From: Alphaproteobacteria bacterium
GTDB taxonomy: Bacteria; Pseudomonadota; Alphaproteobacteria; RS24
Length of the DNA stretch: 35,397 nt
NCBI GenBank assembly: GCA_022426245.1
Contig: JAKMDW010000063.1
Coordinates: 1-35,397, forward strand
Direction of reading: 5' to 3'
The notes under the pieces are model-generated. The model searched no databases and was not told the DNA's origin. It saw only the letters and a list, made by a program, of their open reading frames with translations. Made by a program: the position numbers and the translations under genes. How positions within the stretch are numbered: the first letter of the stretch is position 1; each line of letters begins with the position of its first letter. Of the stretch, positions 8,275-18,112 are shown in pieces.

Positions 8275-9162
8275 ATGTCCGATTTTGAAACAGACCGAGG
8301 TCACGCTGTTTCGCAGGTGGCGGCATTTTTCGATGATTTATTGCATGTGCCGGACGGGCCGGAACACCGACTGATTGAGGCCATGCGCTACACCATGATG
8401 GATGGCGGCAAGGGCTTTCGTCCCTATCTCAGCTATGCGGCGGCGCGCCTTTTTAACGTCGGTGAGGCGCATGCCATTCGGGCAGCGGCGGCGGTCGAGG
8501 CGGTGCATTGCTACTCGCTCATTCATGACGACCTTCCGGCAATGGATGATGATGATATGCGGCGCGGCAAAGCAAGCCTGCATATTGCTTATGATGAGGC
8601 AACTGCGATTTTGGCCGGTGACGCGTTACTGACCCTGGCATTTGAAATTCTGAGCGATGAGGCGACGCATAAAGACGCTGCAAAAAGACTGGCTCTGGTC
8701 AATGCTCTGGCCCGCGCAGCGGGTATGCAGGGCATGGTTGGGGGGCAAATGATTGACCTGCAATCGCCCGATTTGGACCTTGATTCCGGCGGCTTGACCC
8801 GTTTGCAAAAGATGAAGACCGGTGCCTTGATTAGCTTTGCCGTGGAGGCCGGGGCTATTTTGGGCGGTGCTAATGAAAGCGAGCGTCACGCGCTGGCCGG
8901 TTACGCCCATGATATCGGGCTGGCCTTTCAAATCGCAGATGATGTGTTGGATGTCGATGCCGCCAGTGCTGATTTGGGCAAAACAGCCGGAAAAGATGCG
9001 GTTGACGGCAAGGTGACCTTTGCCTCATTGCTCGGCACAGAACGCGCGCGCGACCAAGCCGGATTGCTGGTCGAGCAGGCGGTTGCGCATTTAGCGATAT
9101 TCGGCGATAGCGCCAATAGCCTTCGACAAGCTGCCGAGTTTGTGATTAAGCGCCATAGCTGA
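8275..9162 (+). CDS. ispA: Farnesyl/geranyl diphosphate synthase (polyprenyl synthetase)
   Basis: A 295-residue trans-prenyltransferase that condenses IPP with DMAPP/GPP to give farnesyl diphosphate, the precursor of quinones and undecaprenyl carriers. The first Asp-rich motif is HDDLPAMDDDD (84-94), in the bacterial form with two extra residues between aspartates; the second is QIADDVLDV. GGKGFRP (44-50) is the IPP-binding loop, and GGQMIDL is also conserved. The ATG at 8275 lies three bases after the xseB stop; the ATG at 8271 is out of frame. dxs follows 27 bases later, grouping early and late isoprenoid steps. Product chain length (C15 or C20) cannot be told with certainty from sequence. 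Confidence 0.93.
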   Translation: MSDFETDRGHAVSQVAAFFDDLLHVPDGPEHRLIEAMRYTMMDGGKGFRPYLSYAAARLFNVGEAHAIRAAAAVEAVHCYSLIHDDLPAMDDDDMRRGKASLHIAYDEATAILAGDALLTLAFEILSDEATHKDAAKRLALVNALARAAGMQGMVGGQMIDLQSPDLDLDSGGLTRLQKMKTGALISFAVEAGAILGGANESERHALAGYAHDIGLAFQIADDVLDVDAASADLGKTAGKDAVDGKVTFASLLGTERARDQAGLLVEQAVAHLAIFGDSANSLRQAAEFVIKRHS

Positions 9163-9189
9163 TATTAAACCCTCAGCAAAGGAGCTATT

Positions 9190-11121
9190 ATGGCTGAGAC
9201 AATGACACCGCTTCTGGACCGCATCGGGCGACCGGCTGATTTACGTCAGTTGGATAAGGGCGATTTGCGCCAGCTTGCCGATGAATTGCGCGTCGAGATG
9301 ATTGATGCGGTGTCAGTGACAGGGGGTCATTTGGGCGCGGGTCTCGGTGTTGTTGAGTTGACCGTGGCCCTGCATTATATTTTCGACACACCCGATGATC
9401 GGCTGATTTGGGATGTTGGCCATCAGGCTTACCCGCATAAAATCTTGACTGAACGGCGCGACCGCATTCGCAGTTTGCGGCAGGGCGGTGGGCTGGCCGG
9501 GTTTACCAAACGGGCTGAAAGTAATTACGACCCGTTCGGCGCGGGTCATAGTTCTACGTCGATCTCTGCCGGTCTCGGCATGGCCGCCGCGCGCGACCTT
9601 GCGGGCAAAGACAATAATGTTGTCGCCGTTATCGGTGATGGTGCGATGAGCGCGGGCATGGCCTTTGAGGCGATGAATAATGCCGGTGCTATGGATAGCC
9701 GCATGGTGGTTATTCTGAACGATAATGATATGTCCATCGCGCCGCCTGTCGGGGCAATGAGCGCGTATTTGGCGCGCATCCTGTCGGGCAAAACCTATCG
9801 GTCTTTCCGGCGCTTGCTGAAAGATTTGAGCCGCCACCTGCCTGAGAGCTTGCAGGAAAAAGCGCGGCAAATGGAAGAATATACGCGCGGTTTCATGACC
9901 GGCGGCACGTTGTTTGAAGAAATGGGCTTTTATTATGTCGGCCCGATTGATGGGCATAATCTGGACCATTTGTTGCCGGTTCTCGAAAACGTCAAGAAAA
10001 TGCAAAACGGCCCGGTATTGGTGCATGTGGTAACTGAAAAAGGGCACGGTTACGCGCCTGCCGAAGCTTCGGATGATAAATATCACGGCGTCTCAAAATT
10101 TAACGTCGTTACCGGCGAACAAGAGAAAGCCGCGCCATCTGCGCCCAGCTATACCGGCGTGTTTGCCGAAGCCTTGATAGATGAGGCGGCGCGCGATGAT
10201 AAAGTCGTCGCCATTACGGCAGCCATGCCGTCCGGCACGGGGCTGGACAAATTTGCCAAAGCCTATCCCGACCGGTGTTTTGATGTCGGCATTGCCGAGC
10301 AGCATGCGGTGACTTTTGCAGCCGGTTTGGCCAGTGAAGGGTTTAAGCCTTTCGCGGCGATTTATTCGACCTTCCTGCAGCGCGCTTATGACCAAGTGGT
10401 GCACGATGTGGCCGTGCAAAACCTGCCCGTGCGCTTTGCCATAGACCGCGCCGGATTGGTTGGTGCTGATGGCCCCACCCATGCCGGTTCGTTTGACAAT
10501 GCTTATCTCGGCACGCTGCCCAATATGGTGATGATGGCGGCGGCTGATGAGGCCGAACTCAAACATATGGTGGCGACGCAAGTGGCGTTTGGCGAACATC
10601 CGAGCGCGTTGCGTTATCCGCGCGGCGAGGGGGTCGGTATAGAACTGCCGGAGCGCGGGCAGGTTTTGGAAATCGGCAAAGGCCGCATAATGCGCGAAGG
10701 CGGGCGTGTATGCCTGCTCAGCTATGGCACGCGTTTGGCCGAGGCCCAATTGGCGGCGGACCAGCTAGACGCGCAAGGCTTCCGCACCAGTGTTGTCGAT
10801 GCGCGTTTTATGAAGCCGCTTGATGAAGCGCTGATTTTGCGCCTGGCGCGCGAGCATGAAGTTTTGCTGACGCTGGAAGAGGGCGCGATTGGCGGTTTTG
10901 GCAGTCATGTGATGCATATGCTGGCCGAAAACGCCATGCTGGAAAGCGGCTTGAAATGCCGCGCGCTGGTGTTGCCCGATATTTATATTGACCAAGACAA
11001 ACCCGAGACCATGTATGACAAGGCCGGACTGAACGCGGCGCAAATTATTGAAACCGTGTGTGGCCTGTTGGGTGTTGATGGCGCGCCAATTGAGGTGATT
11101 GCGCCCAAAGCCGGTGCTTAA
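9190..11121 (+). CDS. dxs: 1-deoxy-D-xylulose-5-phosphate synthase
   Basis: A 643-residue thiamine-diphosphate enzyme that joins pyruvate and glyceraldehyde-3-phosphate to start the MEP isoprenoid pathway. Visible are [37 protein letters not shown], the ThDP/Mg motif beginning [16 protein letters not shown], and the pyrimidine-domain glutamate region [32 protein letters not shown] and the C-terminal transketolase-C domain with [13 protein letters not shown] are intact. Length is normal. AAAGGAG sits seven bases before the ATG. tlyA starts two bases after the stop. The substrate glyceraldehyde-3-phosphate is also made by the glycolytic operon on the opposite strand nearby. Confidence 0.97.
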   Translation: MAETMTPLLDRIGRPADLRQLDKGDLRQLADELRVEMIDAVSVTGGHLGAGLGVVELTVALHYIFDTPDDRLIWDVGHQAYPHKILTERRDRIRSLRQGGGLAGFTKRAESNYDPFGAGHSSTSISAGLGMAAARDLAGKDNNVVAVIGDGAMSAGMAFEAMNNAGAMDSRMVVILNDNDMSIAPPVGAMSAYLARILSGKTYRSFRRLLKDLSRHLPESLQEKARQMEEYTRGFMTGGTLFEEMGFYYVGPIDGHNLDHLLPVLENVKKMQNGPVLVHVVTEKGHGYAPAEASDDKYHGVSKFNVVTGEQEKAAPSAPSYTGVFAEALIDEAARDDKVVAITAAMPSGTGLDKFAKAYPDRCFDVGIAEQHAVTFAAGLASEGFKPFAAIYSTFLQRAYDQVVHDVAVQNLPVRFAIDRAGLVGADGPTHAGSFDNAYLGTLPNMVMMAAADEAELKHMVATQVAFGEHPSALRYPRGEGVGIELPERGQVLEIGKGRIMREGGRVCLLSYGTRLAEAQLAADQLDAQGFRTSVVDARFMKPLDEALILRLAREHEVLLTLEEGAIGGFGSHVMHMLAENAMLESGLKCRALVLPDIYIDQDKPETMYDKAGLNAAQIIETVCGLLGVDGAPIEVIAPKAGA

Positions 11122-11123
11122 CA

Positions 11124-11864
11124 TTGGGTAAAACCCGCCTCGACCAACACCTCGTCAATCTTTCCCTGTTTGAAAGCCGCGCCCGCGCCGCCGCCGCCAT
11201 TAAGGCCGGATTGGTGCGCGTCAATGGGGCGATAGCTGTTAAAGCAGCCACCGGCGTCACCGCCAATGATCTTATTGAAGCCGAAGCCGAACATGAATTT
11301 GTCTCGCGCGGCGGGGTAAAGCTCGACAAGGGGCTGGCCCATTTCGGCTATCAAATCCGCGATGGTGTGTTTGCCGATATTGGCGCGTCGACCGGCGGTT
11401 TTACTGATGTATTGCTGCGCGGTGGCGCGGCTTTTATCTATGCCGTTGATGTCGGTCATGACCAATTACATGGCAGTCTGGTGGATGATGCGCGGGTGCA
11501 AAATATGGCGGGCACGAATGCGCGGCATGTGACGGCGGCGCAATTCGACCGCGCGCTATCCGGTCTGGTATGCGATGTCAGCTTTATCAGTCAGGAAAAA
11601 GCATTGGCTGCCATTGTGCCCCTCATGCCGGTCGGCGGCTGGGCGATTGCACTCATTAAACCGCAATTTGAAGTCGGCAAGGCGGCGCTTGGTAAAAATG
11701 GCGTGGTCAGCGATGAAACGCTGCGCCGGCAAGTTTGCGATAAGGTTATGGCGTGGTGGCAGGCGCAGGGCTGGCGTGTTGACGGGGTGATTGAAAGTCC
11801 GATTACCGGCCCGCAAGGCAATGTTGAATATCTGATTGGTGCGCGCAAAATAGCTAGCGTCTGA
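11124..11864 (+). CDS. tlyA: TlyA family rRNA 2'-O-methyltransferase / S4-domain protein
   Basis: A 246-residue protein with an N-terminal S4 RNA-binding domain (RLDQHLVNLSLFESRARA to about residue 60) and an FtsJ-like Rossmann methyltransferase domain with the SAM-binding loop ADIGASTGGFTD, followed by AVDVGHDQL, VCDVSFIS and IKPQFEVG. Studied TlyA proteins methylate ribose 2'-OH groups in 16S and/or 23S rRNA; some homologues are called hemolysin A. The start is TTG at 11124, two bases after the dxs stop, with no ATG that would keep the S4 domain. It ends 60 bases before the convergent fba stop, with that operon's terminator between. Confidence 0.92.
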   Translation: MGKTRLDQHLVNLSLFESRARAAAAIKAGLVRVNGAIAVKAATGVTANDLIEAEAEHEFVSRGGVKLDKGLAHFGYQIRDGVFADIGASTGGFTDVLLRGGAAFIYAVDVGHDQLHGSLVDDARVQNMAGTNARHVTAAQFDRALSGLVCDVSFISQEKALAAIVPLMPVGGWAIALIKPQFEVGKAALGKNGVVSDETLRRQVCDKVMAWWQAQGWRVDGVIESPITGPQGNVEYLIGARKIASV

Positions 11865-11868
11865 AACG

Positions 11869-11903
11869 AAAAAGCCCGCCGCATCGAAGAGATGGGACGG
11901 GCT
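11869..11903 (-). terminator. Intrinsic terminator of the tkt-gap-pgk-fba operon
   Basis: An inverted repeat pairs 11873-11885 (AGCCCGCCGCATC) with 11891-11903 (GATGGGACGGGCT), 13 pairs with two mismatches and a five-base loop. On the minus strand it is followed by TTTTT, giving a good rho-independent terminator just after the fba stop. On the plus strand no T run follows, so it would not terminate tlyA efficiently. Confidence 0.8.
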
Positions 11904-11923
11904 CCTCCAAACTTTTAGGGGGG

Positions 11924-12940
11924 TTAACCCTCCAGCGATGCGTCCCATTGCCCTTGCGCGGCGAGGCCATTCATTTTGGCGCGGTGGGCGAAAGCGGCTT
12001 GTGCGCTTGGCACATTGCTTGCGTTCCCCGCCCAAGTTTTCAGCGGCGCGGCCTGCAAAGCGCGCCCGTAAGAGAAGCTGAGCTTCCACGGTAAACCGCC
12101 GATTTTATTCATCGCATCAAGATGCGCTGTCGCGTCCTCATCGGATTGGCCACCCGACAAGAAGACAATACCCGGCACAGCTTCCGGCACGCATTTTTTG
12201 AAGCAATCAAGGGTCAGTTCAGCGACCTGCTGCACATCGGCTTGCGCGCCATGTTCAGTGCCGGAAACCACCATATTGGGTTTCAGGATTGTGCCTTCCA
12301 AATGCACGTCCTGCTCGGCCAGTTGCGCATAAAGCTGCGTCAGCGCGGCACTGGTTACTTCATAGCATCGTTCCACCGAATGGGTGCCATCCATAATGAC
12401 TTCCGGCTCGACAATCGGCACAATCTCGGCGTCCTGACACAAGGCGGCATAGCGCGCCAACGCATGTGTGTTGGCGGCCAAGCAAGCCGCCGATGGCTTG
12501 CCCTCGGCAATGTTGATAACAGCGCGCCATTTGGCAAATTTCGCGCCCAGCCCGTGATATTCGGCAAGTCGCTCGCGCAGGCCATCGAGACCCTCAGTGA
12601 CCATTTCACCGGCATGATTGGCAAAATCTTTCGCGCCGCCATCGACCTTAATGCCCGGCAGTGAACCGGCATCGGTGATGAGCTGCGTCAGGGGCGTGCC
12701 GTCAGCAGCTTTCTGGCGAATGGTTTCGTCGAACAAAATGACGCCGGAAATATGCTCTTGCATGGCGTCTTCTGTGCGAAACAGCATTTCGCGATAATCG
12801 CGGCGGCTATCCTCGGTTGATTCCACATTAATGGTATCAAAGCGCTTTTTAATCGTGCCGGTGCTTTCATCGGCGGCCAAAATGCCTTTGCCATTTGCGA
12901 CCATCGCTTGGGCGATGGATTCCAGAGCTTGTTTGTTCAT
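11924..12940 (-). CDS. fba: Class I fructose-bisphosphate aldolase
   Basis: A 338-residue class I (Schiff-base, metal-independent) aldolase of the animal/plant-like type, cleaving fructose-1,6-bisphosphate to DHAP and G3P in the cytosol. ILAADESTGTI (20-30), FAKWRAV (135-141), VPIVEPEV and the Schiff-base lysine in EGTILKPNMV (K220) are plain, as are LSGGQSDEDA and LSFSYGRALQ. The length is a little short of the roughly 360-residue eukaryotic form and lacks its long C-terminal tail. It has a GGAGAG Shine-Dalgarno sequence before the ATG. It is the last gene of the tkt-gap-pgk-fba series and ends in the terminator at 11869-11903. Confidence 0.95.
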   Translation of the reverse strand: MNKQALESIAQAMVANGKGILAADESTGTIKKRFDTINVESTEDSRRDYREMLFRTEDAMQEHISGVILFDETIRQKAADGTPLTQLITDAGSLPGIKVDGGAKDFANHAGEMVTEGLDGLRERLAEYHGLGAKFAKWRAVINIAEGKPSAACLAANTHALARYAALCQDAEIVPIVEPEVIMDGTHSVERCYEVTSAALTQLYAQLAEQDVHLEGTILKPNMVVSGTEHGAQADVQQVAELTLDCFKKCVPEAVPGIVFLSGGQSDEDATAHLDAMNKIGGLPWKLSFSYGRALQAAPLKTWAGNASNVPSAQAAFAHRAKMNGLAAQGQWDASLEG

Positions 12941-12988
12941 ATCTCTCTCCTTTTCCTGTTAACTCTTCTGTCGCTTCTTGGGGGGCCG

Positions 12989-14194
12989 TCACGCGCTAAG
13001 CGCGGCGACACCCGGCAGAGATTTACCTTCCAACCATTCCAGAAACGCACCCCCCGCCGTTGAGACATAGGAGAAGTTTTCTCCGGCTCCGGCATGGTTG
13101 AGCGCGGCGACCGTATCCCCACCACCCGCAACCGAGGTCAGTTGACCTTTTTGCGTCAAAGCGGCGGCGTGTTGCGCAGCCTGATTGGTGGCCGCGTCAA
13201 ACGGTTCAATCTCAAACGCGCCCAAAGGGCCGTTCCAGATAAGCGTGGCTGCCTCATCAAAGGCGGCGCAAATATCGATGATGGCAGCAGGGCCGGCATC
13301 GAGTATCATTTTATCATCGGGCACGGCTTTAGCCGATACGATGTCGGCGGTTTGGCCGGCCGCAAATTCAGGCGCAATGGCCGCATCGCGGGGCAATAAA
13401 ATTGTGCAACCGTGTTTTTCAGCCTCGGCCATAATAGCGCGCGCCGTATCCAGCATGGCGTCCTCGCACAGCGATTTGCCGACGCTATAACCTTGCGCGG
13501 CTAAAAACGTATTGGCCATGCCACCGCCGATTACCAGCGTATCAACGCGGGCCGATAAATTGCCCAATAAATCGAGTTTGGTAGATATTTTTGCGCCGCC
13601 GACGACCGCCACAACCGGACGTTGGGGCGCGCCAAGCGCCGCGTTTAATGCGTCCAATTCGGCCTGCATGGCGAGGCCGCAATAGGTCGGCGCATAATTG
13701 GTAATGCCGTGCGTCGAGGCATGGGCGCGATGGGCAGCGGAAAACGCATCATTCACATAAGCGGCTGCGGGCGCCGCCAATGCTTTGGCGAAACCCGCCT
13801 CATCGGCTTCTTCACCGGCATGAAAGCGGGTGTTTTCCAAAACGCAAATACCACCTTCAGCCAAAGCAGACAGAGCGTTTGCCGCCGTATCACCGATGCA
13901 GTCATCGGCAAAAGCCACGGGCTGACCCAACATATTGGCCAGCGCATCGGCCACCGGCGCCAAGCTCATTTCGCTGACCCGTTGGCCTTTCGGACGCCCG
14001 AAATGCGACAACACGCCGATACGAAAACCATCATCTGAAAGTTTCTCGAGGCTCGGCAAGAGCCGTTCCAACCGTGTCGCGTCGCGCACCGTGCCGTGCT
14101 CATCAAGCGGCACGTTTAAGTCTGCCCGAATGAGAATAATACTGCCGCGCGGTGTGTCGGCGGATAGCTGGTCGAGTGTTTTAAAATCGCTCAT
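12989..14194 (-). CDS. pgk: Phosphoglycerate kinase
   Basis: A 401-residue enzyme interconverting 1,3-bisphosphoglycerate and 3-phosphoglycerate with ATP. Conserved segments include the substrate-binding RADLNVPLD near the N-terminus, [53 protein letters not shown] and the nucleotide loop GGGDTVAAL. The frame extends upstream to 14263, but that part overlaps gap and is not conserved; ATG 14194 gives the usual length. It starts 14 bases after the gap stop, on the same transcript as tkt, gap and fba. Confidence 0.97.
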   Translation of the reverse strand: MSDFKTLDQLSADTPRGSIILIRADLNVPLDEHGTVRDATRLERLLPSLEKLSDDGFRIGVLSHFGRPKGQRVSEMSLAPVADALANMLGQPVAFADDCIGDTAANALSALAEGGICVLENTRFHAGEEADEAGFAKALAAPAAAYVNDAFSAAHRAHASTHGITNYAPTYCGLAMQAELDALNAALGAPQRPVVAVVGGAKISTKLDLLGNLSARVDTLVIGGGMANTFLAAQGYSVGKSLCEDAMLDTARAIMAEAEKHGCTILLPRDAAIAPEFAAGQTADIVSAKAVPDDKMILDAGPAAIIDICAAFDEAATLIWNGPLGAFEIEPFDAATNQAAQHAAALTQKGQLTSVAGGGDTVAALNHAGAGENFSYVSTAGGAFLEWLEGKSLPGVAALSA

Positions 14195-14208
14195 TTTCAG
14201 TGAGCGGA

Positions 14209-15213
14209 CTAGAGTTTGCCCATTGCGACAGCCGTGTCGCTCATGCGATTGGCAAAGCCCCATTCATTGTCATACCAACTCAGCACGCGCACCAATTTGC
14301 CGCCGACGATTTGCGTCTGCGTCAAGTCAAAGGTCGAACTGTGCGGATCGTGGTTAAAGTCAATCGACACAAGCGGCTGATCGCAAACACCCAGCACACC
14401 CTTAAGCGCGCCATTGGCGGCTTTGGTGATGGCGTTATTGATCGCGTCAACAGTGGTCTTCTTTTTGGCTTCAAAAACCAAATCAATCATTGAGACATTC
14501 GGTGTCGGCACGCGCACGGCTGTGCCATCAAGCTTGCCGACCAATTGCGGCAATACCAGACCGACCGCTTTGGCCGCACCGGTTGAGGTCGGTATCATGG
14601 ACAGCGACGCCGCGCGTGACCGGCGCGGGTCAGAGTGCAGCGTATCGACGGTTTGCTGGTCGCCGGTAAAAGCGTGAACCGTGGTCATATAGCCGCGCGC
14701 AATGCCGCAGGTTTTGTCGAGCACTTGCGCAACCGGCGCAAGGCAGTTGGTGGTGCAAGATGCGTTGGAAACGATTTTATGGCTTTTGCGTAGCTTGTTG
14801 TGATTGACGCCATAAACAACCGTCAAATCAGCCCCCGATGCAGGCGCTGAAACCAGCACGCGCTTGGCACCGGCGGCCAAATGTTTACCGGCGGTCTCCT
14901 GCGTGGTGAACAGGCCGGTGCATTCAAGCGCAATATCAACGCCCATTTTTTCCCATGGCAGATTGGCCGGGTCGCGCTCAGCGATGACCTTAATCGACTT
15001 GCCGCCGACATTAATACCGGTTTTGGTGGCCTTCACCTTAACCGGAAGGCGACCGTGCACACTGTCATATTGCAGCATATGCGCATTGGCCTCGACGCTG
15101 CCCAAATCATTAATCGCGACGACGTTAATATCTTTGCGGCCACTTTCGATAATCCCGCGCAACACCAGACGACCGATACGTCCAAAGCCGTTAATTGCTA
15201 CATTTACTGCCAT
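14209..15213 (-). CDS. gap: Type I glyceraldehyde-3-phosphate dehydrogenase
   Basis: A 334-residue GAPDH. It has the Rossmann start [10 protein letters not shown], catalytic Cys153 in SNASCTTNC, His180 ([10 protein letters not shown]) and the C-terminal SWYDNEWGF block. Asp36 in AINDLGS suggests NAD+ preference. The sequence is a complete, ordinary type I enzyme. AAGGAG precedes the ATG. It lies between tkt (20 bases upstream) and pgk (14 bases downstream) and links triose phosphate made by aldolase and transketolase to ATP formation by pgk. Confidence 0.97.
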   Translation of the reverse strand: MAVNVAINGFGRIGRLVLRGIIESGRKDINVVAINDLGSVEANAHMLQYDSVHGRLPVKVKATKTGINVGGKSIKVIAERDPANLPWEKMGVDIALECTGLFTTQETAGKHLAAGAKRVLVSAPASGADLTVVYGVNHNKLRKSHKIVSNASCTTNCLAPVAQVLDKTCGIARGYMTTVHAFTGDQQTVDTLHSDPRRSRAASLSMIPTSTGAAKAVGLVLPQLVGKLDGTAVRVPTPNVSMIDLVFEAKKKTTVDAINNAITKAANGALKGVLGVCDQPLVSIDFNHDPHSSTFDLTQTQIVGGKLVRVLSWYDNEWGFANRMSDTAVAMGKL

Positions 15214-15233
15214 GTTCTTTCTCCTTGTAAAGC

Positions 15234-17243
15234 TTACAGCGCTTCGCGCGCCGCTGTGGCGATGGCCTCAGCGGTGATGCCGAAATGCTGAAATAATTGA
15301 CCGGCCGGAGCGCTCGCGCCAAATCCATCCATGCCGATGAAAATATCTTGCGGGCGCAAATAGCGGTCCCAGCTTTGCTGCACCGCCGCTTCCACAGCAA
15401 TGCGCAATTTTGTGTCGCCCAAAACATCGGCTTTGGTTGCCGGACTTTGTTGCTCAAATAATTCCATGCACGGCACGGAAACAACCCGCGCGCCAATGCC
15501 GTCTTCTTTCAAGGCGGCGCGCGCTTCCATAGCGATGGAAATTTCCGAACCCGATGCCATAATTGTCACTTGTGGGTCGCTGCCACCGGCGGCCAATTCA
15601 TAGGCGCCATGGGCGCAGCTATTACGCTCTTCATAATCGCGCACGCTCGGCAGACCTTGTCGCGTTAAAGCCAGAACGCTCGGCGCAGTGTCGAGTTTCA
15701 GCGCAAGCTGCCAGCACTCCAGCGTTTCAATCGCGTCAGCCGGACGGAATACAAATGTGTTTGGAATGGCGCGCAGCGCCGCCAGATGTTCAACCGGCTG
15801 GTGCGTTGGGCCGTCTTCGCCCAGACCAATACTGTCATGCGTCAGCACATGAATGGTGCGCTGCTTCATCAATGCCGACAGGCGAATGGCCGGGCGCGAA
15901 TAGTCAGAGAAGACAAGGAAAGTGCCCGAATAAGGAATGAAGCCGCCATGCACCACCATGCCGTTCATCGCGGCAGCCATGCCATGCTCGCGAATGCCCC
16001 AATGGATAAATTGTCCGGCCATATTATCGGCCGAGACGGGCGCTTGTTCAGGGGTTTTAGTGTTGTTGGAGCCGGTCAAATCGGCAGAGCCGCCGATCAT
16101 TTCCGGCACATGCGGCACAATGGCCTTCAGCACTTCCTCGGAGGATTTGCGTGTCGCCCAATTCGGCTGTGCTTCGGCCAGTTGCTTTTTGAACGCGTCA
16201 ATCGCGGTGTCGAGGCCTTGCGGCAAGTCACCGGAAACAACGCGCTCAAAACGATTGCGGGTTTCGGCTGATTGTCCGGCCATGCGTTCTTCCCACGCTT
16301 TGCGTGTGGAGGCATGGGCACGACCGGCCATGCGCCAACCATCAAGCAAATCAGACGGTATCTCATAAGGCTCGGAAGACCAGCCTAGCGTTTCACGGGT
16401 CAGGGCAATCTCGTCATCACCCAAAGGCGCACCATGCACGCCGCTTGTGCCTTGCTTATTCGGACTGCCGTAACCAATGGTGGTTTTGCAGGCAATCAGG
16501 CTTGGCTTGTCGCTGTTGCGGGCCGCGGCTATGGCCGCTTCAATCGCGCCATGATCATGCCCGTCAATGCGCACTGCCTCCCAACCGGCGGCTTCAAAGC
16601 GACCTAATGCATCGCCGGATTCCGTCAGGTTAAGCGGCCCATCGATTGAAATATCATTGTCATCATAAAGCACAATCAGGCGCGATAGCTTCAAATGACC
16701 GGCAATTGAAATGGCCTCATGGCTGATGCCTTCCATAAGGTCGCCATCAGAGGCCAGAACATAAGTAAAGTGGTCAACCAGATCATCACCAAAGCGCGCA
16801 TTCATCATGCGCTCTGCCAACGCCATGCCGACCGCCGTTGAAATGCCCTGGCCCAGCGGGCCGGTAGTTGTCTCAATGCCCGAGGCGTGACCATATTCCG
16901 GATGACCGGCTGTGCGCGCGCCAAGCTGACGGAAGTTTTTAATCTCTTCCAGCGTCATATCGGCAAAGCCAACAAGGTAGTGCAGCGCATATTGTAACAT
17001 TGAACCGTGACCGGCAGACAGCACAAAGCGGTCGCGGTCAGGCCATTCGGGCGCGAGCGGGTCAATTTTCAAAAATTTTGTATACAGGACAGTGGCGATA
17101 TCGGCCGCCCCCATGGGCAGTCCCGGATGCCCCGAATTGGCGGCTTGCACGGCGTCCATTGAGAGCGCGCGAATGGCATTCGCCATGTGTTGAAGGGGCA
17201 TGGAGCCGGTTTCGGAAGAAGCGCTTTTTTCGGCGTCAGACAT
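15234..17243 (-). CDS. tkt: Transketolase
   Basis: A 669-residue ThDP enzyme moving two-carbon ketol units between sugar phosphates in the pentose phosphate pathway. Visible are NSGHPGLPMG, the ThDP motif region SDGDLMEGISHEA (usually G-D-G-C/D), GYGSPNKQGTSGVHGAPLG, the catalytic-glutamate segment WGIREHGMAAAMNG and GEDGPTHQPVEH. It is the first gene of the minus-strand operon tkt-gap-pgk-fba. A GAGGG lies upstream of the ATG. It diverges from the DUF4164-zapA unit across a 179-base spacer containing candidate promoters for both directions. Confidence 0.97.
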   Translation of the reverse strand: MSDAEKSASSETGSMPLQHMANAIRALSMDAVQAANSGHPGLPMGAADIATVLYTKFLKIDPLAPEWPDRDRFVLSAGHGSMLQYALHYLVGFADMTLEEIKNFRQLGARTAGHPEYGHASGIETTTGPLGQGISTAVGMALAERMMNARFGDDLVDHFTYVLASDGDLMEGISHEAISIAGHLKLSRLIVLYDDNDISIDGPLNLTESGDALGRFEAAGWEAVRIDGHDHGAIEAAIAAARNSDKPSLIACKTTIGYGSPNKQGTSGVHGAPLGDDEIALTRETLGWSSEPYEIPSDLLDGWRMAGRAHASTRKAWEERMAGQSAETRNRFERVVSGDLPQGLDTAIDAFKKQLAEAQPNWATRKSSEEVLKAIVPHVPEMIGGSADLTGSNNTKTPEQAPVSADNMAGQFIHWGIREHGMAAAMNGMVVHGGFIPYSGTFLVFSDYSRPAIRLSALMKQRTIHVLTHDSIGLGEDGPTHQPVEHLAALRAIPNTFVFRPADAIETLECWQLALKLDTAPSVLALTRQGLPSVRDYEERNSCAHGAYELAAGGSDPQVTIMASGSEISIAMEARAALKEDGIGARVVSVPCMELFEQQSPATKADVLGDTKLRIAVEAAVQQSWDRYLRPQDIFIGMDGFGASAPAGQLFQHFGITAEAIATAAREAL

Positions 17244-17305
17244 TAAAAATCCCTCTTACTCGTCAGGCTAAAATAAGCCCACAAGGCCGTCTAAAAATTG
17301 CGCGC

Positions 17306-17334
17306 ACAATGCGCCCGCGGCCTGATAGAGTCAA
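17306..17334 (-). promoter_or_regulatory. Candidate promoter for tkt operon
   Basis: On the minus strand, TTGACT (complement of 17329-17334) and CATTGT (complement of 17306-17311) are separated by exactly 17 bases, resembling a sigma70-type promoter. It would give a leader of about 55 bases before the tkt ATG. The -10 element is only a moderate match. Confidence 0.4.
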
Positions 17335-17375
17335 TGCCAGATTCGCCCATTAGAGTCCCATAATTAACAGAATAT

Positions 17376-17405
17376 TTGACGAAGAAACCGGGGAAATCTT
17401 ATGCT
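17376..17405 (+). promoter_or_regulatory. Candidate sigma70-type promoter for DUF4164-zapA
   Basis: TTGACG (17376-17381) and TATGCT (17400-17405), 18 bases apart, are good matches to -35 and -10 elements. They lie just upstream of the GAGGTG ribosome binding site and ATG at 17423. This would transcribe the DUF4164 gene and zapA, and perhaps the 6S RNA and fau. Confidence 0.6.
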
Positions 17406-17422
17406 ATAGACAGAGGTGAGTG

Positions 17423-17689
17423 ATGCAGAAAATTCAACCCGCTTTAGAACGGCTGTTAAAAGCCGTCGATAGACTGACCGCCGAACATGCGCGTTTGAGC
17501 GCCGACGGTGAAAATATGCTCGGCAAATTGGCCGAGCTTGACGCGTTGCAAATCGAGTGCGCGCATTTGCGAACCGATATTTCGACCTTGAAAAAACAAA
17601 ATCAAAATTTGGAAGGCACGCAAAAACGCGCCGCGACGCAGGTCGAAAAGGCCATGCAGCAAATTGATGACGTGCTGGGGGAGGCTTAA
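17423..17689 (+). CDS. DUF4164 family coiled-coil protein
   Basis: An 88-residue, almost entirely alpha-helical protein with heptad-like repeats from about residue 5 to 80 (ALERLLKAVDRL, LAELDALQIE, DISTLKKQNQNLE). Small coiled-coil proteins at this position, next to zapA and opposite tkt, are usual in alphaproteobacteria and annotated DUF4164. There is no known activity; a role with ZapA in division is a guess from position. GTG 17420 is directly before the ATG at 17423; the GAGGTG spacing favours the ATG. The stop TAA is immediately followed by the zapA ATG. Confidence 0.75.
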   Translation: MQKIQPALERLLKAVDRLTAEHARLSADGENMLGKLAELDALQIECAHLRTDISTLKKQNQNLEGTQKRAATQVEKAMQQIDDVLGEA

Positions 17690-18085
17690 ATGGCCGAGAT
17701 AACCATATCCGTTAATTCCAGACCTTTCCAAATCATATGCCGCGATGGTGACGAGGAGCAGGTGATGCAACTGGCAGAGGATTTCGCTGCCCGCGTCGCC
17801 ACTACGAAAAAGGGCAATGAGAAAGCCGGTGACAGTCATCTGATGGTGCTGACCGGTTTGATGCTGTGCAATGACATTCGCGATTTGAAGCATGAGCTTG
17901 ATGCGGTGCGCCAAGAAATGTTGGCAGCGGGCAAATCGCGCGACGCCTTATCGGCGCGGGTGGATGAAATTGAAGAGGTTTTGTCATTGGCGCTGAATTC
18001 GGCAGCCGAAAAAATCGAGGCCATATTGCCCGACATGACAAATTCTGCAAATAGCGCGTCAGAGCCGCCCAGCTCTCCTGTCTAG
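17690..18085 (+). CDS. zapA: Cell division protein ZapA
   Basis: A 131-residue ZapA-family protein, which bundles FtsZ filaments at the division ring. The N-terminal beta part MAEITISVNSRPFQIIC followed by GDEEQVMQLAEDFAARV is the family's FtsZ-binding head. The middle (LMVLTGLMLCNDIRDLKHEL) and the following helix form the dimerising coiled coil. The last 20 residues are low-complexity (S/N/P rich). The ATG abuts the stop of the preceding gene, with GGGGGAGG as binding site. The 6S RNA follows it. Confidence 0.88.
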   Translation: MAEITISVNSRPFQIICRDGDEEQVMQLAEDFAARVATTKKGNEKAGDSHLMVLTGLMLCNDIRDLKHELDAVRQEMLAAGKSRDALSARVDEIEEVLSLALNSAAEKIEAILPDMTNSANSASEPPSSPV

Positions 18086-18112
18086 GATTGCCCTCCATAA
18101 GAAGAGGTGACG

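Noticed and set aside
9313-10749. Two long minus-strand frames opposite dxs
   Set aside because: Antisense to intact dxs motifs; composition (His/Arg/Gln rich) is that of a shadow frame.
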